Positions 1-15,900 of a DNA stretch of 64,000 nt are shown piece by piece. Each line of letters begins with the position of its first letter. The stretch's first letter is position 1. The position numbers and the translations under genes were made by a program. Source of the DNA: Panonychus citri. Its lineage: Eukaryota > Arthropoda > Arachnida > Trombidiformes > Tetranychidae. The notes under the pieces were generated by a model. That model did not search any database and was not told where the DNA came from. It saw only the letters and a program-made list of their open reading frames with translations. The DNA is taken from NCBI RefSeq assembly GCF_014898815.1, contig NW_026515433.1:2192501-2256500 (forward strand). The letters are read 5' to 3'.

Positions 1-876
1 AAAACAACAAGAAAAGAAACAATTAAAGACCAATTAGCTCAAAAATTAATTAACGAAAAGTGAAATGTCAACAATTAAGAAAAAAAATTCTATCAAAGTT
101 AATTTAATGAACAAAAGGTGTCGCTTCAATCGATAGAATTTCTTTCGGTTTTTTAGTTACATAAAATTCCAAGAGATGGCGCCCAAAAATAGAAAATTAC
201 GTTTACGTTACTTTGGTTTTCCTTTTGTCTTTTCATTTAGAATGAATTTAGTTGAATTGGTTTAGTTTTTTTCTGTTTATGTGATTACCTTATTTTTATC
301 TCAATTATTTTAATTTGTGTCTATTAATTAGTTTTAATTACCGTTAAATTCATGGTTACCTTTTGGTTAATCTTAAAGTGAAGACAAAACAAAATGGTTA
401 AACTCCACCGATGGACTGTGATGGTTACAAAATGACTCCGCCTGTAGTATTGATGCTTAGCTGATGCTCTTTGCTACCTAAGCTCCTTTTTCCTCTTCAT
501 CTTTTTTTCTTTTCTTTTCTTTTTTTTCTCACTAATTAGAATTGTTTTTTTTTCTCCTCTCACTATTCTATCTAAAACTTTGTTCTATTCTTCTAATTGG
601 TTTAATATCTCCCTCTGTGTGTATTTCTATCTGCTCTTCTCTGTCTCTGTCTTTGCCTTCTCTCTCTCTCTCTCTTTCTGTCCATGTTGTGTATCAACCA
701 TTTTTTGTGTATTGGAAGATCTCACTGTTGTTTCTAAAGAGCGACCAGAAATAATGATGATGACTACCTAAAAACAACCCAAGCCGTTAAGACACCAATC
801 ATTTAGGATTTGTGTATATTTGGCTTATATAAACCAAGCTTTTTTCTTATTAGCTTGGAAAGTTTTTTTTCTTTTT

Positions 877-912
<36 letters not shown>

Positions 913-999
913 CGTTTATTTGTTATCTTCTCTCATCATCATCATCACCATCATCATCGGCTCTTTTACCTCAGTTTTCCTTTTTCTCCCTTTTGTAAT
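1..999 (+). promoter_or_regulatory. Upstream region and probable 5' UTR of the myosin IX gene
   Basis: No convincing coding sequence is seen here. The stretch is T-rich, with pyrimidine runs at about 500-570 and 655-680, a CT run at about 880-907 and a short CAT run at about 936-957. A TATATAAA string at 826-833 could be a TATA box about 170 bp before the proposed start codon. An open frame continues upstream of that start codon from 820, but it reads through pure CT/CAT repeat and gives a Phe/Ser/Leu/His string with no family resemblance, so I treat it as untranslated. Confidence 0.45.
826..833 (+). promoter_or_regulatory. Possible TATA box of myosin IX
   Basis: The string TATATAAA lies 167 bp upstream of the proposed ATG at 1000, with no other good candidate nearby. 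AT-rich background makes chance matches common, so this is only a suggestion. Confidence 0.25.
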
Positions 1000-3900
1000 A
1001 TGTCAAACGATAGATTTGTCCTCCAAGTCTATGTTGGAGCTTTCAGCCGTTTATATGAGGCCTTGTCCATTGAAGCAAGTAAACAAACAACCACCGAGGA
1101 GATAATTGAATGTATAGCTGAAAAATTAAGTCTACGAGATGCCAATAGTTATGAGCTTGCGGAAGTTATTCTTGGCCATGAGGGTGAAGATTGTAAAGAG
1201 CGTCGTATAGGACCAAGTGAATGTCCAGTTGCTCTTCAATTACTTTGGCCTCTTAATCCAAAGTGTAACAATAATCAAGGTATACCCAAAGATGGTAAAA
1301 ATAAGGACATTTTTTCCGGTTTCATTGGACCTGAATACAGATTTTGCCTTCGACGGAAACTTATACAACAATGTATGAACTGGTCTTTCTCATGGACCGA
1401 TTCAAATGACTCACAACTTTTGAAGGATTATTTTCTTCGATTTTTGTATCAACCAAGGGACAGGGAGTATCCAGATTTGTGCCAATTACCCGATTTAACT
1501 GAGCAAACTTTATTGGAAAATCTTAAGGTACTGTAATCAATTTAGAATCAATCACAATTAGTACCTTTTGTAACCTAACTTTTCTCTAATTCATTTTTGT
1601 TTTCTCTCTTCTCAACCACAGGCTAGATTTGAAAAAGGCCATATTTATACCTATGTTGGATCGATATTAATTGCCGTCAACCCTTTTAAATTTTATCCTA
1701 TTTATAACCCTAAATATGTTCAACTTTATCAAAATCGCCGTCTTGGTGATTTACCACCCCACATATTTGCCATTGCGGATGCCGCCTATCAGGTATTTAT
1801 AAATATAAATATAATTATTTCCTATCAGTAAAATTTAATTAGATAACAATATTGTAATCAAATTGTAATAGTTTTAATGATGATGATGATGGTTGATTTA
1901 GATGATTGTCAAACATGAGAAGATATTGAGAGTTAACCCGAATGAGAAAGAGTTGTTGTTGATACAATTGTCATCGAACTGTTTTGTAATTTATTATCTG
2001 CTTCTCTCCCTTTGCCTGGGAAAGAAATTACCATTGGTCAGTTGTCCAGTTGATTTGTGAACAAATATGAATGGGTACACGAGAGATTGATTACTTTTTC
2101 ATCTCATTTACAAACAAACTATTAATATACCAAAGGCTGTTAATGAGCTGTTTCTATCTCTCTCTCTCTCTTTCTCTTGCCATCATCATCATCATTATTA
2201 CATCAAGATAACTCCCTTATTTTTGTCTATAGAAACAATTTATCATAACATGTTAGATTGAATATGTCAACTAATCATCAATTTATTTCTCTTTCCTTCA
2301 ATTAGGCAATGCTTCGTAAAAGATGTAACCAATGTATTGTGATATCTGGTGAAAGTGGATCCGGTAAAACAGAAAGCACCAATCTCCTTTTACATCATTT
2401 AACTGCTCTTAGTCAGAAAGGCAGCCATGGTAGCGGTGTTGAGCAAACCATTCTCGGTGCTGGTCCAGTCTTGGAAGCTTTTGGTAACGCCAAGACAAAG
2501 CATAATAACAATTCAAGTCGATTTGGTAAATTTATCCAAGTTAATTACAAAGAGAATGGTATGGTTCACGGAGCCGTTGTATTAAAGTATCTCCTAGAAA
2601 AGTCAAGAATAGTTTCACAAGCCAAAAATGAGAGAAACTATCATGTATTTTATTACCTATTAGCTGGTGCAGATTCAGCTGATAAGGAGGCTTTTTACCT
2701 TACAAAAGCATCGGATTATTTTTATCTCAATCAAAGTAAATGTTACACCTTGGAAGGTGTTGATGAAGCTTATGAGTTTAGTCGTCTTAAACAGTCCCTT
2801 GAAATGGTTGGATTTTCAAGGGAGAAACAACGTCGTCTTTACGCCGTTCTCTCAGCTGTTCTTCATTTGGGAAACGTTGAGTTTACCAAAAAATCAACCT
2901 ACCATAGTGATGAAACAGTGATGGTTCAAAATGTTGAAGCCGTTTCAACAATATCTAAATTATTAATGGTCAAAGAGGAGACACTTTTATCCGCATTAAC
3001 CTGTAAAAGGACCAAAGCAGCCAAAGGGGAGACAATTATAATTAACTATAAAATGGCGGATGCAGTTGCCACCCGAGATGCCATGGCAAAGTGTTTATAT
3101 GGTGCACTATTTGATTGGATTGTGATGCAAGTAAATCAATCACTTTTATCAAAGAAAGAAGCTCGTGATCATCGTGGTAATTATATTGGTGTATTGGATA
3201 TTTTTGGTTTCGAGGATTTTGGTGATCAAAATTATTTTGAACAATTTTGCATTAATTTTGCCAATGAACATCTTCACCATTATTTTAATCAGCACGTTTT
3301 CAAATATGAACAAGAAGAATATCGGAGAGAGGGTATTAATTGGAAGAGTATTGATTTCCATGATAATGTGGGCTGTCTTAATCTAATTGAAGGTCGCCCT
3401 CAAGGGTTACTTTGTTTACTTGATGATCAGTGTAACTTTCCTGGAGCATCAAATTCAACGGTATTACAAAAGTTTGTTAATCATCATCAAAATAATCCAT
3501 TATTTGAAGTGCCTCCTTGCCGTCAGAGTGCATTTGTGATTAAACATTATGCTGGAAAAGTGAAATACCAAATTAAGGATTTTCGTGAAAAAAATATGGA
3601 CCTAATGAGGCCCGACATCGTTTGCCTATTAAAGTCTAGTACCTCAGCGTTTGTCCGAGAATTGGTTGGTTCTGACCCATTGGCCATTTTCCGTTGGCAA
3701 ATATTAAAGGCTTTCTTTAAATCATATTTTGTTTTCACCAAATTAAGGGAACAATCAAAACAACGTAAAGTAGTTCAACGAAAACCAATAACGTAAGTTA
3801 ATTCAATTGCATATCATTATTATTTATTATTAATTAAAAGGAAAACTGATTAGTTATTTTTTGCTTTTCCGTTGATTACTTGAAATTTTATCTTTTTTTC

Positions 3901-6900
3901 CAAACCATTAACACCCTTTATATCAAAGTTTCAATTTTACTTCTCACTCAGTCTCATGAGATTAACGTTAATTATTAGGATATATTTTATCTTCATCATG
4001 ATCATCGTTTTTTTAATGAACAAAAACGTGTTCGTTTAGGTCAAATTATACTCGTGATTTAAGGTGAAGTGAACGGTTGATCGTACCTCGTTTTTTACGC
4101 TTATCTTGACCGCTATTATCGTTATTTGAATAATATTGTTGTTCTAATAATTAGATATTCGCTGTTTTGGAACGACAGTTAATTAATTCTAAATAGCCTT
4201 ATAACTCTCTCATCTTTTTTTCTCTCAAATTTTTTGTTTATTTCTCTTTTCTCTCTCTCTCTCTCCTTGTTTTCTTTTCTGAATAATATACAGTTAATCA
4301 TCAAGTAAACAAACATCATTAACTGTTGATGATAATAGTAAATACAATCTTGATAGTTTATGATAAAGTCTCTCTATTGATTAAACAACAATAACAAGAA
4401 AAAAAAAAGTTAAACATTGTGTCGTGTGTTTAGTCAATCACATCATAATTAAATGTAATTGAATTAGCGATTTATTAAAATCAATGATAGGTCATTTCTT
4501 TGAGAATGGTAAAAAAAAATGATTAAGGGTCAGTTCCATCTGACCGGTTAATTTAATTTAATTCTCGTACTTTATACTCAATTTTAAATTATCTAAATTT
4601 TTCGCCAATAATTGAAGGTTCATCTTAATGAGAAGATATTTTTGCTATCATGATTATTTGTTATTCTTTCAGAAAAAAAGGGTTTCTTACCTGTCTTTCA
4701 ATAAGATTTCATGTACATACGAAACTTTAATCATTATCTCATCTATTTGATTGTATAATTGGATTAACTGTTGTCATTTGTGTTGTATCGTTGATTGTTT
4801 GAAAACTAATCGATTGAGTGGAAAATTGGATTTTTTTCTCATTATTTGCTTTAATTAATTGACATTTTATTATCCTTCGTATTGTTTGGGTTAATTGTAA
4901 TTCAATAACATTGACATTGTTTTTTATTTTAGACGACAATCATCAGCAAATTGATTAACTCAATTTGATAGAAAAAAAAACTCATCCAAAATTAAGAACA
5001 AGAGAAAACTCCAATTCTCTTGAGAAATTAGCAAAAAATTAAGTCTATCATCTTTTTTTAATTTCTTTCATCAGGATAACAGTATTTTTATATTGTTGTT
5101 GATTTTTGTTGGCAATTTAAGGTTGATATTATCCAGAAAATGTTGGTGACATTAAATAATTTCAACTGTAAGAAAAAAAAAATCACTCAAAAAGTTTGAC
5201 AATGTTTTCAACTTGTCAAGAGTTGATGGTTTTTTTTTCATCATCAACGTTGTTTGCATCATTTTCATCCTACAAGCAAAGTTATTATCTTTTCCCTTAC
5301 TCTCACTGGCTTATTGCCATTGATTAACTGTTTATCTTTTTGTATTGTTTATATTTTCATCCTTTTCTCATCCTTCAATCATTTAACCGTTTTACTCTAA
5401 TTTTTATATTAATTGAGTGGGTATTCTTACCATTTACTCATTATCTTAACCATTCTTGACAAGATTAACATGATTATCATTTAATTTTTTGTTTTCAAAT
5501 TATAAGTCATCATTACCATCATGATTATCAACATGATAATTTACTTATTGGCTCAATTAAATTTGTGTTAATTGTATGATTGCATTGATCGTAAACATAA
5601 CAGAAAATTGAATGATTACTGTCACAAAAAATTCACCTTATTATTTACTCATGATTTTCACCGATATTCACTTTCATTCACAGTCGACAGCTCTCTCTCT
5701 CTCTCTCCTCCCTCATCATCTTAATCTCTATCCTCCTCCTCCTCTTAATCATATTGAAATGATCATTTCTTATGTACACAACCTTAGGCTGATTTACCTT
5801 CTCTCTCTCCCTCTCTGCCTGATTCGTTTTGCTTTTGCTTTCTATCTATCACTTTTTGATTAGTTACCTTTGTTTTTTGAACGATTTTGTGTGTGTGAGC
5901 GTGCGATTGAGTGCTTAAGCTTTTGCTGACTGGAACGGCTGCCTTAGTACAACGCTCGTCGTTGTTTGAATTGCGTGCCAAGAGCATCAACACGCGTCAT
6001 GAAGCAAAAAAAACCTACTTCATTAGCGGCTGTTGTTTATATCTATTATTTACTGAACAATAACTGCAAAAAAACGATTGAATTTTTTTTTCTCTCGTAT
6101 TATTATTTACCTGATAATTTCGTTTCTAAATTTTAAGGATAGACAAGGAATTGAATGAAAAAAATACTCGATTTCGTAGCATGTATCATCATCTTTCATC
6201 TTCCTCATGATTGTCATCAGTCTAGAACCAGGTCTACTTTCTGGAAAAAGTTTGCATGATTCAGTTTCTCAAAAGCGATACCTAATTTCAAGGTTAACAT
6301 TAGTTTATATTATTAATTATGATTTAATCTCCTCTAATCAGTTGGTTTATTTTGTTTCTGGTGTATATTTTTAGGTTTAACTGGTCTCACTCAAAGTTTA
6401 CTTGATTATAATGATGATGATAGGTTTCAATGATAAATTATTACTCTAATTGTGATTGATTTTGTTTTCAAGTGCTTCAGATTGCTTATTAATCAGATAG
6501 TTGAGAGTAAAAAAGAAAATAATGAGAAAAAAAATTGGATCACTTTTGATGTAATTATATTGATAGTTAGTCGTTGATTCTGTTGTATTTATTGAACTAA
6601 TAAATTACTACCTTAAATATATTTTACCATTAATTTTTTTACCTACTAATTAATGATCAATATAATTAACAAATTTCAATAACAATCATGATTAATATTT
6701 GTTATTTATTGTGAATGTATTTCTGTTTGTTTCAGAAAAATTAACTTTGTTTACTAATGAGATATTGTTATCATTAATAATGAATGGTAACAATTGTTGT
6801 TAAAAGATAAATATGATTGTAAAAATGTCTAATATATATGATAATTGTGTAAGTTTAACATTGTATCAATTTACAATTAAGTTGAATGATGTTTACACCC

Positions 6901-9900
6901 GATTCCATTATCCTTTTCAATGAAAACATGATTACAATCACTGACCAAAACCAACAACATTTATGATTATGAATGGAGCATTAGATTAAATTAAATTTGG
7001 TGTTTTCTTAGTTGGTGATGCTGATGAAATAATCTCAATGAAATGGATAGGGAAGTTAATGCAAATATGCATTAGAGCGAGAAAAGAGTGAACAGCTCAA
7101 AGATGAAGATGGAGATGAAGACGATGATGATGATTATGATGATGATGATGATGATGATAGAAAAAAATGAGAAATAAAGAAAAGGGAGAGGCTGAGAGAA
7201 AGTGGTAACACTAGCTAACGATGAGCAGGTTGAAAATGTATAACCTTGGAACTGAATCTATTGATAACCTAAGCCGTAATAAGATTCCCATTATTTAATT
7301 CACTTGTTCACTCTTAATCACCATTATCTTCATCATCTTCATCATCATCAATTGACCCTTTTATTATCCTTCTGTAAATAATGGCAACTGCCCAAGTAAA
7401 TATCAAATTTTTAATTATTTTCAGCATATGATGATGATGATGGAGTTATAATAACACATAGATGATAAAAGGGCGAGTTGTGTATTAATAATATTTAATT
7501 GTATGTAATTCAATTGTTAAAATGACAAAATTATTCTGTCTAATTTGATTAAAATTTCTGTGTATCCTTGAATTGTTTATTATAACCGTTAATTCAGTTA
7601 CAAAAATAATTGCAATCAAAGTCTCATGTATATTTACATGTATATGACTCATCATGAATTCAGGATGATTCTTACCCTTTGATTCAATTTTTTTACCACT
7701 TTATTTACAGAAAGATATCATGTTAAGGTACGACCTTGTTCATTTTCACCCAAGAAACCGGAAAAGAAACTAGATATTTACTATTACATGATATATTTAT
7801 AAATATATCTCAACACAATGCTGATCACTTTGAATACTATTTAAAATTACAATGTTGTTTATGGGATAATTTAAAAGAAATGAAGATGAAAAAAAGTAAA
7901 GTCTGTAAATTGGTAAACAATGTATTCAGTTTGTTTGAATGAACAAAAACCAGAAATTGAGATTCAGCTGCATGATGATGATGAAGATGATGATAAATAT
8001 CAGATTTGATTGATTAAGAAGGTCATATTTATACACATCACCTTGAAATTTTGTTCAATAAGAAGATGAAATTTAAATTGTGTTGATAGTAAACTACTAA
8101 TAAGACTTTGATTATCTGTGTTACCATTGTTTTAATTGTCATTACTTTGGGACTTTATCCAAAGTAAATACCTTCATAGGAATACTTATAAGTTAACAAT
8201 CTATCATGAATTTTGATGTCTTTCCATTTAATTGTATTAAGTTAATTTAACTCTCTAACACTTAATCATTTCAAGTTAGTTAACACGCATTTACATTTGT
8301 ACTTATCTGTTTTCTGATTAAGTATCACGAATATTTAAACAACAACAGTAGCTTTTTAATGATAACTGTTAATAGTTAGGACGTGGTTCACGTTATACAT
8401 CAACAAAACAAAGTAAATTAGATTCGTAAACTCGTCATCATCCTCATCATCATCATTATCATCTCTGGTTAACCCAAATTGAACCCAATCCATGTGATGA
8501 TGATGATGATGATGATTTACAAAAAAAAAGTGTTTACTTTTACAAATAAGATGATTTGTTTTTCCGTATCATCATTAAGATGTAATAAGAAACAAATCAA
8601 ACGTTTTGTATTACATTGAAATGATGATTACAATTAATTAATCCGGTTTGTTATTATCTCTTTTTTTATATATTGTTGTCTTCTTGTTAGCTGAATAAAT
8701 TTTCAAAGTACATTTTCATTTTAATTGTTGTTTAGTAAATTGATGACAATTTACAGTTAATTTAAATTGGTAAGTTAATTGTACCAGCAGAGTAACTAAG
8801 TTTTTATATATTCTTAATAGTTGATGTTATTGTTAATTGTCAACTTTTTTTTTCTTTAATTCTATTGTGTATCATCAGGACAATTTGTTAACTAACTTAA
8901 ATCCATTCCAATTATTTCAATTAATTGCAAGTTGTCACATTTAATTAATCTGCATTGATTTGGGTGAAACTTTTTGATTGTTGATATTAATTGAGCTTTA
9001 ATTGTAATACTATTCATTTATGTGTACATATAATTTATTTGTAACAAACAATTGTGTTTATTTATAAATTGTTGTTACTTTTCTGTCTCATTATATTTGT
9101 TAGTTATTCTGAAAAAGTTAATAAGTTGATTTGATTATTTAGTTCAAGACTAATCAATTCAGTATTACCATGATTTCTCAGGGTGTTTTATCCTGTTATT
9201 TCCTGTTCTATTCATATAGATTTAGTAATTTTAACTTAATCATTACAATTAATACAAGAAACTGGGGGTACATTGACTACATATTATGTTATAGATTAAA
9301 GAGTTAAGAACACTAATCTGATAATCTGCTATCATGTTGATAAAACAACTAATAGTTACCCTGGAAACTTGATGAGCTGTTTTTTTACTCAAATACTAAT
9401 AACCAATGCCGATAGTTAATTGTTGCCAGAGAATTAGAAATTTTCTTAATTATAATCACGTTAATCGTTGATGTACAATTGTACCAATGAAAAACTAATT
9501 CTGGTTATATTAACTTTGTCAAATTCATTTCCATTGAGTATGATGATCATATAAATACAACTTCCTGTCCTTCAAACAGATATTATCATCATCATCATCA
9601 TCCCTAACAACTACCTTAGTATTATTCACTATTCATTGAAAGAGATTACTTTTTTTTCTGGATAACTTTTTATATATAAACTTTCAATGTTTTGGTTCCG
9701 GTTCCTTCATACAGAGTAGATAAAAACAAAGCCCATGTAATAACATTGAAACATAATGTCAAATTTTTCCGGGTTTACCTGGACACTTTGATCAGACCAA
9801 TAGTTGGTTGTTTTTTGCTTTCTCCCTTAGCATTTTGTTTATCCATTGTGGTTAGACTTGTTTCAATCATCATCTCCTTTAACATCATCATTCAATCAGC

Positions 9901-12900
9901 ATGATAAATTCATGGTGAATAGGATCTTCCTGTTTTCTTATTGTTATCATTGTCACTGTGAATCTGTGAAAGTGTTTGTATAACCGGTTAACCCAAGATT
10001 ACAATTTGGTTTCATTAACAGGTAACAAAGAGATTGATTCTCTAGCAAATTATAAGGAGGTTTTAACTATTTTCTTTTTCTCACTTCTATTGATAATACT
10101 TTTCAGTGAGAATATATGATGTGTGTAAATGTTTGTGGAAGATGAAGATAAAATTAAGATGAAGATGAAGATGAAGATGAGAAGATAAAAGTAATATAAT
10201 TGCTCTGTATGTGTATGTCACAAACTCTTACAAAGGTATTCATTGAACTGATAGATGATGATGATGATGATGATGATGTTTTCTTTTTCATCCTCATCCT
10301 TTTATTTTCTAAATGAAGGTTATTTTAGGTGAAATACCCTTCATTTTGCTTCATCAATATACTATTCTTGATAATAATAGTTGGACTGATGTTTATGAAT
10401 GATAATAATAATGAAAAATAATCATGTTGAAATCAGAGTGTTTGTTAAGCTTTTCTAAATGTGCATCGAATCAATTGTCTATTGAATTGGTTCAATATTA
10501 TATATTTTTCCTCTCAAAATGTGATCGTTGTTTCCCTTTAAATGACCAATTACAGATGATTAACTTTCCATTGCTTTTATTTATTGTATCTCGCTTTCTA
10601 TTTACCTGAATGTAATTTTTGCACCGTTGATAATGAAATGTGATTTTAATCATCATCATCTGTTGATTATAGAGAAGGTTGATAAAAATATATGGATGAA
10701 TTTACCTGAAAACAGGAAAATCTTGATCCGGTTTCACCATATCTTGAATCAATTATCTTTACCCAGAATTTGTCTCATTCATTTGTCTCTTTTTCTGTGT
10801 TGTTTTATTTGCCTACTGTTATTTTCCTGTCACAATTTTTGTTCCATCATGAATTTTGATTAATTGTTTACAATTAATCAAACGATCAAATTGTTTCTGT
10901 TACTAAATTAGTTGCTTTCCTTGTTTCTCGTTAAAAGAAACTGAATTGATTTATTCAACTATTTTGTTACACATTCAGCTGATTAGGTTGATTTGCTTGA
11001 TCATTTTTGACAGATATCATCTTAATACTTTTTTTGATAGTTAATCAAATATTAATTCTGACACAATCATCAATAACAATCAACATTTTAAACATTACAT
11101 CACAACCTTTGTACTTTGAATGTATTATGATTAAGTAATCAGACTGAATGAGATAAAACAACCAACTAATAAGATTGCAATAGTAACGGATTAAAGTGGA
11201 TTTATTTTTTTCCTTCATGATCTTGATTATCTCTTGATTGTTGACAGTTAGTTATCATTGCTGTTTGCTGATCCTTTTCCCCTGAATTTAGGAATCACAC
11301 TTTTTTTCTTGTTGTTGTTGTTATTATTATTGTAATATCTCAGATTATATTAGCCCTTATATTATTTTTAAACCTAAAATTTTGTGATTGTTGTTGTTGA
11401 TTTACCGTTTGACTTGTTAAGCTTTTCATCTGACCTTAATCTATTGTTAGTAAGTCAATTGACCTGTCAACTTGGCACTCCTTTTAATATAACCTTTTAT
11501 CAATTTCACTCTCTTTCTCATCCACCTCCTACTCCTCTCCCTCTCATCCTGTTTCTCTCTCTCTCTCTCATTGAATGGCTCACTTTAGCTACAGCTGATC
11601 TGTAAAGGGGCTCATCTTATCCAAGAACAACAATAATAATAAATAGTAAATACTTGTTAGCATAATAAGAAACGTTTTGTTTTATTTTCACTTTATCTCA
11701 TCATCCTGATCATCCTCATCAATGCATAAAACAATAATTGGCAACCATCAAATTTACAATTGTTTCATCAAATTGATCAATATCAATTGAGCGTTTACAT
11801 TTGATTTTAATCAATTGATTATGATTATAAACTTGATTTTATTGTTTTCTATTATTATGTTTCAATTTTACTCTCTTTTTTTTCATCCATTTAAACTTAA
11901 ATTAAAGGTGAAATTATCAATTAACATAAAACATCAATTTTCAAATTGATGACAATCAAATTGTAATAATCATTATAAACCATCAATACAATTTAATCTT
12001 AATTTATTATATTGTCACAATTATTGATATTCAAATTACATACTTAAAATTAAATTATTCATTTAACAATCAACCGTTGAAAAGTTAAATTAATTATTTA
12101 TCAAATGTATCAATTTAATCATTTCAATCAATGCATAATCAAATTAACCATATCTTACAATTTTTTTCTGCAATTATCCTAATAACAATAATCATTATCT
12201 GATTGATTCAATAATTTGCATGATAACCTTTAATTACCGTTATAATATCAACTCAGAACTAATTAATTCGTGGATTCATTTGTTAAGGAGATAGAGAAAA
12301 AAATAAATTGAACAATTTATGTTTCTCAATATGAATGTTTTAATGCTCAACTTAACAGTTATTATTTATTATTTATAAAACGATTCCGTATTATTATTGT
12401 AACGATAATAATACATATACGAAAAAACTATTATTGTTAAGTTTTTTGACTTTTTTTTGGGTGAAAAAAGACTTAGACTCTGTTCACTGACTATGGATGA
12501 ATGGGTTTACTTTTACATACGATGATTAAAAAAGGTTTTCATGATTATCTGAATCAGTTGAGTTTTCAGGTTCCAAGTTTTTTTCCTGAATGTTTTCACT
12601 AATAAGAATCAAGCAATAAATGTATATGTTTCCATTGATTATTATTATGTTGATCTAGTTACTTTCCTTTTGCTATTTTCCTCATCATCACTTTCACAAT
12701 TACATCAATATGATTTGAATGTAAAAGATGATCTTCTTTCAACCATATACAACAATCATCAGAAACTTGATTCACAAATTGTTGCAAGTTGATTATTGAT
12801 TCATAACCTTTTCTTTGACACTTTTTTTTACGCAAAGAAAATGTTGATAATAATTATCCCTTCTGATTATTATTAAGATGACAATTTTTACTTTATATTT

Positions 12901-15900
12901 TGCTGTTATGTGAATGATGAGGCTATGAGAGGTTCACTATTTCTCAATATCAATTGATACAATCACGGTGATGATGATGATAAAGTTAATCGGAATAACG
13001 TTAATCTTTTCATCGTGAAAAAAAGTCATCTTCTTGATGTCTTCAGGGTTAATTGTTGGCACAGTGACATTCACAATCTATTAACGGTTATGTGTTTTTT
13101 TGATAGTGGACAAAGTTAATTGCAATCAAATTGTATATCAAAATAATGACCTCGCTGTAGGCTGATGTATCTCTCTCCTTTTAAACGTAGGCTTTTTTCA
13201 CTAATTTCACTAATTTCATTAATAGCCTTTGGCTACAATTACAATTAACATCGAGCTAATCAACTAACTGTAATATAATCTGCTTTTCCAATTCATTGAT
13301 CATCTTGATGACTAATTTTAATTCAATCCAATTTTAACAATCATCATTATTATTACACTAAAAATGTTTCATTAATCAGTTTCATCTTGGATAATTTTTC
13401 TTAATCATATTGAATCAAACGAAAACTATTTTAATTATTATTAGATAACTCTAGGAGCTTTCTAATTAACAATTTAACACAAAATTAACTTAATCAGGTT
13501 TTCTCACGCTTTATATTAGTGGTTAATTGTAATTTAATTGTTTAATCAATCAGAGTGATTTAGACGGAAAATGTGTAACTACCTTTTACCTTATATGAAA
13601 ATTATTATTATCCAAATACAAGTAAATATCTTATTAAGTTTACTTGATAATATTAATGAGAATTTTTTTTTCTTCTTCTCTATTGATTGATTTATTTATT
13701 TCTACAGGAAATCGACTAAATTAACAAAACCATCGAGTTTCAAAAGTAATCGTAATGGTATCGAAAAGAGTATCAAAAGTTTACAAACTTTAAAACTAAT
13801 TGTGGGTAAAACAAATTATTTACCTCCATTGGGACGAACAGGTCGTAAGCAAACACCTACTGTGACCGCACAGTTTCAACAATCGTTAAATCAACTAATG
13901 GAAACACTTAACCAGGCCAATCCTTTTTTCGTTCGTTGTATTAAATCAAATGCCGACAAGATACCTTACCATTTTGACGATATGCTGGTCTTGGTACAGT
14001 TACGTTATACTGGGATGCTGGAAACGGTCACAATCCGTCAATCAGGTTACTCTGTTCGTCTCTCTTTTGATGAATTTATCACTCATTACCGGATATTGTT
14101 ACCAAAAGGATTACTTAGTTCACAAGCGGATGTAAGACATTTTCTTGAACGTATGAATCTCAATAGGGATAATTATCAAATAGGGAAGACAAAAATTTTC
14201 ATGCGGGAAAGTGAGAAACTTGCTCTAGATGATATGCTCCATCAAGAGATATTAAGGCGTATTATTGTCCTACAACGATGGGTTCGAACATGGATAACCC
14301 GGAAACGTTTCCAGCAAATGAGACAAGCATCAGTTGTCCTTCAAACTCACGTACGCCGTTGGCTTGCCCAGCAAAGATTAAATCAACTTAAATGGATTGC
14401 CCACCTTGAACATCTTGCGGCCACAATAATCCAACGGAATTGGAGGTGTTATCATGCAAGACAATGTTTCTTAAAGTTACGTCGAGCCACAGTTATGTTT
14501 CAAAGTTATGCTCGAGGATTTATCACCCGTAGGAAATACAATTCAGACTATTTGGATCAGCGAGGAAGGAAAAATAGTAATAGTCAATCTCACTCGTATT
14601 CTCATTCACATGGAATTTCATCTTCTCTTTATGGATCAGGAGGTCAAGATAGTCATTCATCGCATTCGGATGAAGCCTTCTTGTCAAAAGGCTCCAGTCA
14701 AGAGGAACTTGAAGTTGATCGATCCATGACAATTAATTCTCATCAACATCGATATCTTTCTCATTTATCATCATCATCATCATCATCGATGGCGAGACAT
14801 CCATCGACCGGGAAAAGTCTTGCCAAGAAACAACATTCAAAAGATTCAGAGGATAGTTCAGGTATCCATGAAGACTCCGAGCCAGAAAGTTTCCATGTCG
14901 GTGAAAATAGTTATTTACCTTCAATGACAAACACCAAAAGTAGTAATAATACCAATACAACAAAGACCACCGGTAATATCAGAAATCGTAGCTCAGGTGA
15001 TGAACCACCACCTCCATTACCACCACGTAGACAACCACCATTACCATTGACAATTCCTTCTTCAACAACGGAACATCGTACTTATGCTGAGCGACCTCAT
15101 CATTTTCTATCCTCCTCTTACAATAGTTCATTGATAACCTCATCTCAACAACCCTCATCTCTTCCACCAGTACCTACATCAATGAGTCAATTTTCACCCC
15201 ACCTTTCAGGATCATCGCCACCACAATCATTACAACCAATTGTTTCACCTTCATCGACCACCTCTCCAACAACACCACCCTCACCACAACCTCTTAAATC
15301 GTTACAACCTAATCAAATACCTTTACCCAGCGATAAATATAATTTACCTTCACCAACTGAAGATCTTGACGATAAACCTCGCCTTGATAGAAGACGAAGT
15401 CGACCTTTCCGTAAAGTTTCACTTAAACGATCAAAATCCAATAAAAGTCCAACCAGTCCAATTGCATCAGAGACCATCGGAGGTCACGAAAAGGTTGCCA
15501 AAACGCCATCCGAAGCGGATATAACAATCGTTAAGAAACCAATTAAAGAAATGATTTCAGAACCTTGTATTCCCACCTCACCATCCAAGATTCATCCACC
15601 GGATTCATTTTTATCTTCATCGGAAAGCGGAAGTACCACCGGTACAAGAGATCAAAAGGGAGCATTTCAAAAGGCAAAGAAACACATTCGAACCTTTATC
15701 ATCGGCAGTAGTTCAAGTAAAACAGAGAAAAAGTCTAAAGCAGAGGGAGCAAGTCACTCATGGGAACCTGAGAATCAATCATCACTATATCCACCCGAAG
15801 AGAGCCATAATAATCAAATAATACTTTCTAGTCAAATAAAATCCAAGAAGTCAAAACCTTCGCCACTTTATTCATCTCTGTTGCCAACCAGTATCTTAAC

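Noticed and set aside
820..999. In-frame extension of the first myosin IX exon upstream of the chosen ATG
   Set aside because: It translates a CT and CAT microsatellite into Phe/Ser/Leu/His runs and has no likeness to the family; the internal ATG at 1000 directly precedes the conserved RA-like region.
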